Shown here: piece by piece, positions 19,206 through 27,964 of the stretch
Numbering within the stretch: the first letter of the stretch is position 1
Layout: every line of letters begins with the position of its first letter
NCBI RefSeq assembly: GCF_012974865.1
Contig: NZ_CP043633.1
Coordinates: 1,488,001-1,552,000, forward strand
Length of the DNA stretch: 64,000 nucleotides
Direction of reading: 5' to 3'
From: Nonlabens sp. Ci31
GTDB lineage: Bacteria; Bacteroidota; Bacteroidia; Flavobacteriales; Flavobacteriaceae
Program-made: the position numbers and the translations under genes
The notes under the pieces: generated by a model
What the model was told of the DNA's origin: nothing
What the model saw: only the letters and a program-made list of their open reading frames with translations
The model's database searches: none

Positions 19206-20579
19206 TTATTTTTGATTGGTGAATTCAGGGGTGTTCAAAATGGTTTCTAGATTTGCTTTTTCAGTTATCACTTCAAACATACTCTGTAAATAAGTTGCCT
19301 GTGTGCTGTACAATTGGGTTTGTGCTTGTCTCAAATCAAAGCTGGAAGAAATACCTTCTCTAAACTTGATTTGGTTTTTGTTTTCAATACGCTCTGCTAG
19401 TCTCAAGTTTTCCTTACTGGTCCTGTAATTGTCTATAGCAGTCTGATAATTGTTAAGAGACGTCTGGTAAGTCAATCGTATTTCTTCTCTAGCTCGATCC
19501 AGATCGGTAAGAGCTTGATCCCAGGCTATTTTTGCACGATCGGTTCTTGCTTGTCTTCCTAAGGAGCTAAAAATAGGAACGGATAAACTCACACCAGCAA
19601 TGGACTGACCATACCACTTATTATCGCTATCTAAGAAAGTGAAGTCGTCATTAAAAGAGTTGACTCCATAATTCACAAATCCAGAAAGTTTAGGCAGTGC
19701 TTTGGCTTTTTCTAGTTTGTATTCCAGTCTACGTTGCTCTGTAAAATTAGTCGCGATCTGGAAATCAGCATTTTTTTCTAAATTTAAAGAGTTGAAAGTT
19801 ATGCTTGGATCCATGTTTTTAAGAGCAAGAACAGCAAGGTCATCGGTAAGATTTAATGGCGTTTGTAAATTTATTCCCAAGGCTAGTTTCAGCATATCCA
19901 TGGCAATGTCTTCTTGACGCTTAGCACCGTTCCATTGATTTACTAGCTGTGATTTAGTGATTTTCAATTGTTCTACATCTTCTTCCTCGGCAAGTCCGTT
20001 TTCGTAGATTTTTGTAGTTTCTTCTAAATTCTTGGTTAAGGCAGTGAGGTTGCGGTCTATGATTTCTATATTTTCTTGAGTGAGAAGCACCCCGCCGTAG
20101 GCACTGATAATTCCTTTCCTTACCTCAAGTTTTGTCTTATTATTTGCGTTTTTAGAAAAGTCTAAAAAAGTTTTTGAAGCCTCCAAAGCCACAATATAGG
20201 AACCATCAAAGATCAATTGTCTAAGAGTTGCCGTTACAACTGCACTTTGTCTAGGTGCAAAAGTTACGGGTACAAATGTTCCAGGTGTCCCACCTATTAT
20301 TTCTCCTGGTAAAGGAGTTATTGGTTGCTTGATCTGGTATTGATAATCTACGTTACCATCTATTTGTGGCAGTCCAGTCGCAGTAGTTTCCCATTTTTGC
20401 TTGAGCGCTTTTGCAATGTCTCTTTTTGCATTAATAGCTTGGTAGTTATGCTCTAATCCATAGTTTACTGCTTCTTCTAATGTAAAGCTGTAAGAGTCTT
20501 GGTTAGCGGTTTGTTGTGGGTACGCTTTCGCGAAAGCGAGAACACTAAAAACCCAAACGCATAAAAATTTATAGTTCAT
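19206..20579 (-). CDS. TolC-family outer-membrane efflux channel
   Basis: A 457-residue outer-membrane factor with two repeats of the TolC domain. After the signal peptide it opens with 'SFTLEEAVNYGLEHNYQAINAKRDI', typical of the family, and the second half contains 'VSLSVPIFSSLGRQART' followed by long helices. A perfect copy of the 16-bp palindrome (20523-20538) lies inside the signal-peptide coding region and supplies 'LAFAKA' just before the likely cleavage site, so the repeat has been absorbed into an exported leader. The start ATG directly abuts the stop of the tetR gene, indicating one operon. Confidence 0.93.
   Translation of the reverse strand: MNYKFLCVWVFSVLAFAKAYPQQTANQDSYSFTLEEAVNYGLEHNYQAINAKRDIAKALKQKWETTATGLPQIDGNVDYQYQIKQPITPLPGEIIGGTPGTFVPVTFAPRQSAVVTATLRQLIFDGSYIVALEASKTFLDFSKNANNKTKLEVRKGIISAYGGVLLTQENIEIIDRNLTALTKNLEETTKIYENGLAEEEDVEQLKITKSQLVNQWNGAKRQEDIAMDMLKLALGINLQTPLNLTDDLAVLALKNMDPSITFNSLNLEKNADFQIATNFTEQRRLEYKLEKAKALPKLSGFVNYGVNSFNDDFTFLDSDNKWYGQSIAGVSLSVPIFSSLGRQARTDRAKIAWDQALTDLDRAREEIRLTYQTSLNNYQTAIDNYRTSKENLRLAERIENKNQIKFREGISSSFDLRQAQTQLYSTQATYLQSMFEVITEKANLETILNTPEFTNQK
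20523..20538. repeat. 16-bp palindromic repeat, perfect copy in tolC signal peptide
   Basis: CGCTTTCGCGAAAGCG inside the signal-sequence codons of the TolC-family gene. Confidence 0.95.
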
Positions 20580-21197
20580 TTAATTGTGGTTTGTGTTGGT
20601 TATTTTATTTAAAATTTTACGCCCTTGCGGAGTGACAATACCTCTGATGTGGTATTCTAAATACTGATCGTAAAGGTTATTTACGGGAAAATCTTGTGGA
20701 GGAAACACGTGAATGTTTTTGATTCCCTGAATACCAATAAAATAGATGCGCGCGATAAAATGTGCATCTATGTTATCTCTATAAAGTCCTTTTTCCATTC
20801 CTTTAGAAACATTTTTCTTAATGCAGTTGTCCATAAAGTCAAATTGAATCTGAGTGACTTCCCGATGTACTTCTGGGTAATATTTTTGAAGTTGATAAAT
20901 AGGAGAAGTGTCATCACCTTTAAGGTGCTCCATCACAAATCTCTTTACGGTATAAAGTTCTTCAATGGCATTTTCTGTCTCTCCATCAATAATCTGATCT
21001 ACTCCGTTACAAATATGGTCGCACAAGTGAACAGAAGATTCCTTTACCAGCTCTCCTTTATTCTTAAAGTGCGTGTATAAGGTTTTTTTACTCATGCCCA
21101 ATTTTGCTGCAATCTCATCCATAGTCACACTTTTAAAGCCTAAGGTTAGGAATAGATCGAGCGAGGTCGTTAAAATATGTTCTCTGATATCAGTCAT
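20580..21197 (-). CDS. TetR/AcrR-family transcriptional regulator
   Basis: A 205-residue regulator. The N-terminal helix-turn-helix is clear ('ILTTSLDLFLTLGFKSVTMD', 'IAAKLGMSKKTLYTHFKNKG'). The C-terminal ~150 residues are a helical ligand-binding domain with no recognisable specificity. First gene of a four-gene efflux operon, immediately followed by tolC with no gap. TetR proteins of this layout usually repress their own operon and release it on binding an effector. A palindrome in the promoter (21228-21255) is the likely operator. Confidence 0.93.
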   Translation of the reverse strand: MTDIREHILTTSLDLFLTLGFKSVTMDEIAAKLGMSKKTLYTHFKNKGELVKESSVHLCDHICNGVDQIIDGETENAIEELYTVKRFVMEHLKGDDTSPIYQLQKYYPEVHREVTQIQFDFMDNCIKKNVSKGMEKGLYRDNIDAHFIARIYFIGIQGIKNIHVFPPQDFPVNNLYDQYLEYHIRGIVTPQGRKILNKITNTNHN

Positions 21198-21213
21198 TTA
21201 TATTACAAAAGAG

Positions 21214-21221
21214 CGCAAATA
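21214..21221 (-). promoter_or_regulatory. -7 promoter box of the efflux operon
   Basis: TATATTTG on the minus strand, 16 nt upstream of the tetR ATG; exact match to TAnnTTTG. Confidence 0.7.
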
Positions 21222-21227
21222 TACCAC

Positions 21228-21255
21228 ATGGAAACTTTAGAAACTTTAAAAGTTT
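21228..21255 (-). promoter_or_regulatory. Candidate TetR operator (inverted repeat)
   Basis: GAAACTTT-A-AAAGTTTC (21238-21254) is a perfect 17-bp inverted repeat with one central base. A third half-site, GGAAACTTT, abuts it at 21228-21236. The group begins 6 bp upstream of the -7 box and so covers the spacer and -33 region of the tetR promoter, where a repressor would block transcription. Confidence 0.65.
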
Positions 21256-21314
21256 CCTAAGTTTTACAATAATTTAACAAGACATTTTATTTTTCCTACA
21301 GCAATGAGCTTTTC

Positions 21315-22316
21315 ATGAAGTATTTTTACCAAATGAACGCGATAGACCAACTTAGAATTATTTTTTTAGATCACCTTAAGAACAGGATTACAGAAAAGGA
21401 ACCTGCAGGATTGTACGATCCAGTTCATTATATCTTAGAATTAGGGGGGAAACGATTAAGGCCTTTACTGACATTGATGAGTGCTCAAATGTACGGTGCA
21501 TCAGTCAAAGATGCTCTGGATGCTGGAGTAGCTATTGAGGTATTTCATAATTTCACTTTGCTTCATGATGATATTATGGACGCAGCAGACCTGCGTCGGG
21601 GGAAAGAAACGGTTCATAAAAAATGGGATGTGAACACAGGGATACTTTCTGGAGATGCCATGTTGATTATGGCCTACCGTCTTTTGGAAAGCTATGACAA
21701 AGATCAATTTCACCAATTGACTAAAGTCTTTTCTAAAACAGCGCTAGAAGTATGTGAAGGGCAGCAATACGATGTGGATTTTGAAACTCGTGATGACGTT
21801 ACTATTCCTGAATATTTGCTGATGATCAAATTAAAAACATCGGTTCTTGTAGGTGCTGCACTTCAAATGGGAGCTATTATCGCTGGTGTAGATGAAAAAG
21901 AACAAGAATTGATCTACAACTACGGGATTCATTTAGGACTTGCTTTTCAATTGATGGATGATTACCTCGATGCCTTCGGTGATCCAGAGACTTTTGGTAA
22001 AGAAGTAGGTGGTGATATCAGAGGAAATAAGAAGACTTATTTATACTTGCGAAGTATAGAAAATGAGCATTGCGCTACCGAATTAAAGGAGTGGTTTGCT
22101 CTTGATCATGAAAAAATGAATGAAGATCAGATCGAGGAAAAGAAAGAAATAGTAAAAGTATTTTTTGAAGAAAGTGGCGGGGCAGCAGCTACGCTCGAAG
22201 CGATTAAATCTTATACAAATAAAGCCATAAGCATCATTGATCAACTCTCCATTAGTGAATCATACAAAAAGGAATTGAAAGATTTCTCTATTGATTTGAT
22301 GGGACGTGTGAGTTAG
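21315..22316 (+). CDS. Polyprenyl (isoprenyl) diphosphate synthase
   Basis: A 333-residue trans-prenyltransferase of the all-alpha isoprenoid synthase fold; it extends allylic diphosphates with isopentenyl diphosphate, supplying quinone side chains or carrier lipids. The first aspartate-rich motif is in 'LLHDDIMDAADLRRG' and the second in 'FQLMDDYLDAFGD'; 'GGKRLRPLL' is the IPP-binding segment. Two starts are possible: ATG 21315 or ATG 21333 ('MNAIDQLR'). The second gives the more usual N-terminus, but I keep the longer frame because no promoter decides it. Product chain length is not predictable with confidence. It works downstream of Dxs in the same metabolism, though not in the same operon. 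Confidence 0.9.
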   Translation: MKYFYQMNAIDQLRIIFLDHLKNRITEKEPAGLYDPVHYILELGGKRLRPLLTLMSAQMYGASVKDALDAGVAIEVFHNFTLLHDDIMDAADLRRGKETVHKKWDVNTGILSGDAMLIMAYRLLESYDKDQFHQLTKVFSKTALEVCEGQQYDVDFETRDDVTIPEYLLMIKLKTSVLVGAALQMGAIIAGVDEKEQELIYNYGIHLGLAFQLMDDYLDAFGDPETFGKEVGGDIRGNKKTYLYLRSIENEHCATELKEWFALDHEKMNEDQIEEKKEIVKVFFEESGGAAATLEAIKSYTNKAISIIDQLSISESYKKELKDFSIDLMGRVS

Positions 22317-22661
22317 AGGCTTACCTACTCACTATCATAAGTGGGGGATTAATTACGCTCTTTGTGTTAGGTGAATTGCAGGGAAGTCTATTTTCTTTCA
22401 GCTATAGCGGTCTTTTCTCCTGACTACAAAAACAGCTCATTCTTATTTTTTACCTGGACGGGCTCAACGTACCGCCTCAAGAGAAAACCTTGCTAGGAGT
22501 ATTTCTTGAATGTAAAATACCGATAAGTGATTGGTATTTGCACAAGCGTAAAATCGGTCAAGTGATTTTCTCCCAAGCAATATCGAGATTGGTAAAATGC
22601 CTACTGGACAATGGGGTTAGGGTATCAGAATTTATCGATTAGTTCAATGAAATCCCTGATA
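22317..22661. other. Intergenic region with possible gene remnant
   Basis: About 345 bp between convergent genes. The only structure noticed is an open stretch without a start codon (22424-22642, listed separately). Confidence 0.5.
22424..22642 (+). pseudogene. Open stretch without start codon, possible remnant
   Basis: Seventy-two codons are open after a TGA stop, ending in TAG at 22640-22642; there is no ATG or GTG near the front. The translation includes 'LNVPPQEKTLLGVFLEC' and 'SQAISRLVKCLLDNGVRVSE', which read like an amphipathic helical protein end, but I recognise no family. It could be the decayed 3' end of a lost gene, or chance. Confidence 0.25.
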
Positions 22662-24272
22662 TTAAGGTATCAATGCCTTTAAATCATCTAGCGTATTTGC
22701 TTCTTCCATAGGTTTATCAGGCCGCCACCGGACGATCCTAGGAAATCTAGTGGCTACTCCAGACTTGTGTCTTTTGCTAGGTGCGATTCCTTCAAAAGCA
22801 ATTTCAAATACATGATGTGGAGTCACTGATCTCACTGGACCGAATCGTTCTAGGGTGTTTTTCTTGATCCATGCATCTACCTTGCGGAATTCGGCATCAG
22901 TAAGTCCAGAATAGGCTTTTGCAAACGTGACCAGCTCTCCATCTTGCCAAAGTCCAAAAGTATAGTCGGTAAATAAATTGGCCCTTCTTCCGTGCCCACG
23001 CATAGCATAAGTCAGGACTGCATCAACTGAAAATGGATCTGTTTTCCATTTCCACCAGTCGCCCTTTTTACGTCCTACGAGATAGGGACTGTCTTTGCGT
23101 TTGATCATCAATCCTTCTGATCGTTTTTCTCTTGCTAGATTGCGCTCTGCCGCCATTTCTTCCCAGGAATTAAAGGTCATGGTTTCTGAAAGCAGCAATG
23201 GTATTTTTTCCTCCTGTGGTACGGCCTCTTCTTTTTTGTGAAGGTCTAAAACCAACTCATCCAGTATTGCTCTGCGTTTTTCAAAGGTTTGCTCTCTCAA
23301 ATCTTTTCCTTGCCATTCCAGTAAGTCGTAAGCGACAATAACTACGGGAACATCCTTTAATAGCTTCTTACCAACTGTTTTACGGCCTATTCTGGTTTGT
23401 AGGTCGTTGAAGTTCATAATTTCACCATCTTTGAAAGGCAGGATCTCTCCATCGATCACGGTTCCATTAGGAATCACATCTAGAAACTTTTGAAATTCTG
23501 GATACTTATCGGTAACTAATTCTTCCCCTCGGGACCACACAAAAATCTCGTTACTTCTTATAATTGTTTGTGATCTGATGCCGTCCCATTTGTGCTCTGC
23601 GCTCCATTGATTGATATCCTTTAGATCGCTAATTTCTCCTTCAATCGCGTAGGCGAGATAAAATGGATAAGGCTTGCCTCGCATGGCCACTTCATTATCT
23701 TCATAAACCAACTCCTGAAAACTGGTGTTTTCTCCCGTCCAGCTTCCCATAAGTTTATGAGCGAGCACATCTTTATCTATTCCAGTTGCATTAGCCAATG
23801 CTCGCGTCATTAATTTTTGAGAAACACCTATCCTAAAACCACCAGTGAGTATTTTATTAAAAACAAATCGTTCGTAATAATTGAGTTGAAGCCAGTTTTT
23901 TTGAAGGTATTCTTTTTTCTCAAGATCTCCTTTGGATCTTAGTTCTATAATCTCTTGAATGATTTGCGAAAGGCTTTTGTCACTAGATTCATTTGCGGTA
24001 GGAAGAATGAGTGCAATGGTTTCAGCTAGATCGCCGACAATATGGTAACTTTCTTCAAACAGCCACATGGGAACACCACTTATTTGCGTCGCCCATTCTC
24101 TCATCAAAGTAGTGTTAACCGGTCTTTTGGGACGTCTGTGAGAAAGTATGGCAATGGTCCACAATTTATCTTCCTCATTTGCGGTCTTGAAATACTCGGT
24201 AAGCGCAGCTACTTTGAGGTTGGTTTTATTAGTTCCGTCTATGGTGCGTATGAGTTCTGCAAACTGTTTCAT
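22662..24272 (-). CDS. ATP-dependent DNA ligase (exonuclease-associated type)
   Basis: A 536-residue ATP-dependent DNA ligase. The adenylation motif is 'AEHKWDGIRSQ', with K228 as the AMP-accepting lysine. An N-terminal helical domain precedes it, and nucleotidyltransferase motifs ('GTVIDGEILPF', 'SEGLMIKRKDSPYLVGRKKG') and an OB-fold region ('KTDPFSVDAVL' onward) follow. This matches bacterial ligases encoded beside an MBL-fold exonuclease, thought to act in DNA repair; replication in Bacteroidota uses the NAD-dependent LigA. Its ATG overlaps the end of the exonuclease gene by 4 nt, so the pair is translationally coupled. The helicase and phosphoesterase that complete the four-gene cluster in other bacteria are not within this window. 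Confidence 0.92.
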   Translation of the reverse strand: MKQFAELIRTIDGTNKTNLKVAALTEYFKTANEEDKLWTIAILSHRRPKRPVNTTLMREWATQISGVPMWLFEESYHIVGDLAETIALILPTANESSDKSLSQIIQEIIELRSKGDLEKKEYLQKNWLQLNYYERFVFNKILTGGFRIGVSQKLMTRALANATGIDKDVLAHKLMGSWTGENTSFQELVYEDNEVAMRGKPYPFYLAYAIEGEISDLKDINQWSAEHKWDGIRSQTIIRSNEIFVWSRGEELVTDKYPEFQKFLDVIPNGTVIDGEILPFKDGEIMNFNDLQTRIGRKTVGKKLLKDVPVVIVAYDLLEWQGKDLREQTFEKRRAILDELVLDLHKKEEAVPQEEKIPLLLSETMTFNSWEEMAAERNLAREKRSEGLMIKRKDSPYLVGRKKGDWWKWKTDPFSVDAVLTYAMRGHGRRANLFTDYTFGLWQDGELVTFAKAYSGLTDAEFRKVDAWIKKNTLERFGPVRSVTPHHVFEIAFEGIAPSKRHKSGVATRFPRIVRWRPDKPMEEANTLDDLKALIP

Positions 24273-25351
24273 GGCGCTAGGTTTGATGTGGAACTCGATT
24301 TTGAAGTTTCCTGGCTTTGCTCCGTATTTTCCTCTTGATTTTTCTCATCAGCTCCCAACTCAGAATTTTCTCCTTCGTATTGTGTACGTTCACTCATAGC
24401 GTTGAGTCCTTTTTCTTCTCTTAAGAATCGAGCAAAAATCTCTTGATAGCCGTGTGTGGTAATCACATTTTCACAGCCAGTGGCTGCTATGCTTTCTAAC
24501 AATCCGTCCCAGTCGCAATGGTCAGAAAGGACAAATCCTTTATCGATGGCTCTTCTGCGTCGGGCACCTCTAAAAGTCATCCAGCCACTAGCACTTGCTG
24601 TGACATATGGAACCATTTTTTTCATCCAGGCACTTCCATGAGCACTAGGTGGTGCGATAACCATATGACCTGCTAGTTCTTCTTTGGTAGTTTCTCTGGT
24701 AATCAAATGAGTAGGAGGAAAGTTGATTTGTTGTCGCAAGACTTCCGTCATTTTATAGACAGCTCCATGACAGTAAATCTTCATTTGGCTGGTATCCAAA
24801 TGTTTGATGATACGTTGTGCTTTTCCCAAAGAATAAGCAAACAGTACTGAGGTCTTCTTTTCTGTATGGTTTTGAGCACACCATAAGTTGATGTCATCCA
24901 TGACCAGTTGTTGAGGTCGCCATTTAAAGGCGGGTAATCCAAAGGTGCATTCTGTAATAAATGTATCACATTTTACAGGTTCGTAGACGGTAGAAATACC
25001 GTCGGCTTCTGTTTTATAATCACCCGTAAAAACCCATACTTCTCCTCGGTGCTCGACGCGTATTTGTGAAGAGCCTGGAATATGCCCGGCGGGGTGAAAA
25101 GAGAATTTCACATTGTTGATGGAAAAAACCTCATTATAATTGACTCCCGACACGTTGATCTCGCCCAGACGGTGACTAATTATAGGTACGTTATCCTTAT
25201 GGGTAAGGTACTTTTTGTGTCCCCATCGGGAATGGTCTGCATGGCCATGTGTGATGAGTGCTTTAGCTACTGGTTTCCATGGATCGAGATAAACGCCAGC
25301 GGGCTTGCAATAAATTCCTTTTTTAGTGAATTGAAGTAATGGTTGACTCAT
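24269..25351 (-). CDS. Ligase-associated DNA exonuclease, metallo-beta-lactamase fold
   Basis: A 360-residue MBL/beta-CASP-type nuclease. The metal motif is 'ALITHGHADHSRWGHKKYL' (HxHxDH), with further metal-site segments 'PAGHIPGSSQIRVEHRGEVW' and 'VFTGDYKTEADG' and a late 'LSDHCDWDGLL'. The family is named for its tight linkage with the ATP-dependent ligase that follows here with an ATGA-type overlap. The last ~25 residues are an acidic, Ser/Gln-rich tail ('EEKNQEEN'-like composition) that looks disordered. Expected role: trimming DNA ends before ligation during repair. Confidence 0.88.
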   Translation of the reverse strand: MSQPLLQFTKKGIYCKPAGVYLDPWKPVAKALITHGHADHSRWGHKKYLTHKDNVPIISHRLGEINVSGVNYNEVFSINNVKFSFHPAGHIPGSSQIRVEHRGEVWVFTGDYKTEADGISTVYEPVKCDTFITECTFGLPAFKWRPQQLVMDDINLWCAQNHTEKKTSVLFAYSLGKAQRIIKHLDTSQMKIYCHGAVYKMTEVLRQQINFPPTHLITRETTKEELAGHMVIAPPSAHGSAWMKKMVPYVTASASGWMTFRGARRRRAIDKGFVLSDHCDWDGLLESIAATGCENVITTHGYQEIFARFLREEKGLNAMSERTQYEGENSELGADEKNQEENTEQSQETSKSSSTSNLAP

Positions 25352-25600
25352 GATCTAAAATTAAATGACAGGAGTGGTTTTCTATCTGGATTAAGAGAAG
25401 TTTATCATACTTTCTACTCTTCATATACATTGTCGCTTGTAATTCAAATTACAAACAGAACATTGGTAAAAGAGAAAAGACGGTTTACTTCGACAGGTTG
25501 ATAATTCGATAGACTTAATGTAGCTCAACTCACTTTAAAGTTATAGGAGGAAGAATTTGTCTTTTCAAGAGCCTATAACATCTTTAAGCTTTTAATAGGA

Positions 25601-26113
25601 TTACTTTTCTTCTGGATCCATATCTGCTTTGAGATCTTCTAGAAGCTTGTCATTACTTTGACTAAATTCATTGACTTCCCAGTTCATTTGAATTAGTAGT
25701 TCATCTAAGGCAAGGATGATGTTGTTGTATTTTTCTTCTAACTTAGAAGAGGTTTTTATACGGTAACTTAAGTAAGACTTATAGATGTGCAATCTTGTTT
25801 TTAAAACTTTAATACGTGAAAAGATGGCTTGATCTTGGAAGGCATCGTCAGGATTTAAAAGCATGTTATTTACGTGATCTATCAATTTATTGGTCGTTCT
25901 GGCAGTATGATCATAATTCTCTAGACCTGTAAGTAAGTCTTGGAAGGATTCCCATTCTAGCGCTTTTTTCTGAGCATCTTTTAGGAGAGTCATTTTTGAC
26001 GTGCTCAAATTCATGGATGTGTAGTCTATTTGTTCTAGGTTAGGCGCGTCTTCATTAGAAGTGGTTTTGCAGGCCATTAGTAATATAAAAAGTAGAAAAA
26101 TAGAGAGTCGCAT
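25601..26113 (-). CDS. Small lipoprotein of unknown function
   Basis: A 170-residue lipoprotein: 'MRLSIFLLFILLMAC' gives a lipobox with Cys15. The mature part is charged and largely helical, with no Cys or recognisable motif ('LDELLIQMNWEVNEFSQSND'). Monocistronic by appearance; a near-consensus -7 box (CATATTTG on the minus strand, 26134-26141) lies upstream. No family recognised. Confidence 0.65.
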   Translation of the reverse strand: MRLSIFLLFILLMACKTTSNEDAPNLEQIDYTSMNLSTSKMTLLKDAQKKALEWESFQDLLTGLENYDHTARTTNKLIDHVNNMLLNPDDAFQDQAIFSRIKVLKTRLHIYKSYLSYRIKTSSKLEEKYNNIILALDELLIQMNWEVNEFSQSNDKLLEDLKADMDPEEK

Positions 26114-26392
26114 AATCTTATAACGGTGAATTGCAAATATGCTTATAATTAAAAGAATAAAAAAGAGGCATTATATGTCAGGCACTTTCGATTCAGTGTT
26201 ACAGGCAGGAATTTTAATAGGGGGTTATAAGCTAGTGGTGTTTGCACTTGGACTCTGAGTTATACCAGGACAAACCTTTATTTTACAAAAATAGAATGGA
26301 GATCATACTAATGCAACAAGAGGTAAATGCTATAAGTATTAAAACTCTAATAAAACTAGCAACTCCCCAAATAAGGTCTTCTTATCTTTGTG

Positions 26393-26400
26393 ACAAATAA
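26393..26400 (+). promoter_or_regulatory. -7 promoter box before threonine dehydrogenase
   Basis: TATCTTTG, exact TAnnTTTG match, 6 nt before the ATG at 26407, implying a very short leader. Confidence 0.6.
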
Positions 26401-26406
26401 ACAGAA

Positions 26407-27345
26407 ATGGCAACCAAAGTATTAGTAATAGGAGCTTGTGGACAGATAGGAACAGAGCTTACCATGAGATTGAGAGAGATTTATGGTGGGGAGCAGGTAA
26501 TTGCTAGCGATATACGGGAAGGTAATGAAGAGATTATGGCTTCTGGACCTTTTGAAGCGTTAGATGCGATGAATAAAAGTCAGATAGAAGACGTGTGTCT
26601 GCATTATGAAGTTAATGAAGTATATCTTATGGCAGCCATGTTGAGTGCTACAGGGGAGAAGTTTCCTAAAAAAGCATGGAGTTTAAACATGGATTCTTTG
26701 ATGCATGTGTTAGATCTTGCAAAGGAAGGGAAGATCGATAAAATATTTTGGCCGTCGAGTATAGCCGTTTTTGGACCTACGACACCTAAGCATGACACGC
26801 CGCAACACACGATTATGGAGCCTACTACTGTTTATGGTATTAGTAAACAAACTGGAGAGCGATGGTGTGAGTATTACCATCAAAAATATGGTGTAGATGT
26901 TAGATCGATGAGGTATCCAGGGTTGATTTCATGGAAGACATTACCTGGCGGTGGTACGACAGATTATGCCATAGATATTTTTCACAAAGCGGTAGCAGGT
27001 GAAAATTACAATTGTTTTTTAAGTAAAGATACAGAGCTACCTATGATGTATATGGAAGACGCGGTAAGAGCTGCGGTAGAAATTATGCGTGCCCCAACGG
27101 AAGAAGTTATAGAGCGCTCCTCCTACAACCTTTCTGGCATGAGTTTTACACCACAAGATATTGCTACTGAAATAAAGAAGCACCTACCAGACTTTTCTAT
27201 TAGTTATGAGCCAGATTTTAGACAGCAAATTGCAGATAGCTGGCCGAGTTCTATCGATGATGCTCCAGCCAGAAACGACTGGAACTGGAAACATGAATAC
27301 GGCCTTGATCAAATGGTGGCTGAAATGTTATCTCATCTTAAATAA
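26407..27345 (+). CDS. L-threonine 3-dehydrogenase, short-chain (SDR) type
   Basis: A 312-residue NAD-dependent extended-SDR enzyme. The Rossmann motif 'GACGQIGTELTMRLRE' and the catalytic 'YGISKQTGERWCEYY' (Tyr-x3-Lys) are present. The pattern 'FWPSSIAVFGPTTPKHDTPQ' and 'RYPGLISWKTLPGGGTTDYA' match the SDR-type threonine dehydrogenases known from Flavobacterium and Cupriavidus rather than UDP-sugar epimerases. It oxidises threonine to 2-amino-3-ketobutyrate; the partner ligase (kbl) is not in the window. Single gene with its own promoter. Confidence 0.85.
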   Translation: MATKVLVIGACGQIGTELTMRLREIYGGEQVIASDIREGNEEIMASGPFEALDAMNKSQIEDVCLHYEVNEVYLMAAMLSATGEKFPKKAWSLNMDSLMHVLDLAKEGKIDKIFWPSSIAVFGPTTPKHDTPQHTIMEPTTVYGISKQTGERWCEYYHQKYGVDVRSMRYPGLISWKTLPGGGTTDYAIDIFHKAVAGENYNCFLSKDTELPMMYMEDAVRAAVEIMRAPTEEVIERSSYNLSGMSFTPQDIATEIKKHLPDFSISYEPDFRQQIADSWPSSIDDAPARNDWNWKHEYGLDQMVAEMLSHLK

Positions 27346-27371
27346 ATAAGGCAAACTGCATTTGCTATTCT

Positions 27372-27379
27372 TATATTTG
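27372..27379 (+). promoter_or_regulatory. -7 promoter box before TerB-like gene
   Basis: TATATTTG, exact consensus, 19 nt before the ATG at 27399. Confidence 0.65.
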
Positions 27380-27398
27380 CAATAACCAAATTAAGATT

Positions 27399-27824
27399 AT
27401 GTCATTTTCAAGTTTATTTGTGTCTGGCGAAAGTGCCAGAAATAAAAGCCATTTTGCAACATTAGTTACTCTTGCACAAGCTTCTGGTGTTAAAGAAGAA
27501 GAAAAAGTTGTTCTTAAACGATTTAAGTCTGTTCTAGACATATCAGATGCTGACTTTGAAGCAATTATGAAAAATCCAAAGTTATATCCTGTAACACCGC
27601 CTAATTCTAGTGAAGAGCGCATACAGTGGCTGCACGATCTTTTTAAACTTGTTTTTGCAGACCAGCTTATGGATGAGGTAGAGCATAAATTATTAAGAAA
27701 ATATGCTACTGCATTAGGATATAATGATGAAGATGCAAAGTATCTAGTAGCACGATCTATAGAGATATTTAACGGTCACCTCAATCTAGAGGATTACAGA
27801 TACTTATTGAATAAGAACAGATAG
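27399..27824 (+). CDS. TerB-like helical protein
   Basis: A 141-residue soluble all-helical protein. The layout 'LAQASGVKEEEKVVLKRF', then 'ISDADFEAIM', then 'LVFADQLMDEVEHKLLRKYA' with acidic residues after each helix resembles the TerB fold (tellurite-resistance TerB and relatives). TerB-like proteins are often membrane-associated stress factors; no other ter genes are near, so a tellurite role should not be assumed. It has its own promoter and is convergent with fbp across a long inverted repeat. Confidence 0.6.
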   Translation: MSFSSLFVSGESARNKSHFATLVTLAQASGVKEEEKVVLKRFKSVLDISDADFEAIMKNPKLYPVTPPNSSEERIQWLHDLFKLVFADQLMDEVEHKLLRKYATALGYNDEDAKYLVARSIEIFNGHLNLEDYRYLLNKNR

Positions 27825-27850
27825 TTTTAAAACAAATTTTCTAAGCGGAA

Positions 27851-27894
27851 GCCTTTTTTAGATAGCGTTGCATACTTCGTTATCTATAAAAGGC
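27851..27894. terminator. Long inverted repeat between convergent genes
   Basis: Seventeen-base arms, GCCTTTTTTAGATAGCG and its near-complement (one mismatch, one G-T pair), around a 10-base loop. No clean T run follows on either side, so it may be a bidirectional terminator with run-like A/T inside the stem, or a small repeat element. Confidence 0.5.
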
Positions 27895-27964
27895 GCTGTT
27901 ATGAGGTCTTTCTTTAAGAAATCAAATTCTAAATGCTATTGCAGCCTCTTCTCTAAAACTGAAG

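Noticed and set aside
26175..26258. 27-codon frame upstream of threonine dehydrogenase
   Set aside because: Too short, no promoter in the right place, no homology recognised; chance is likely.
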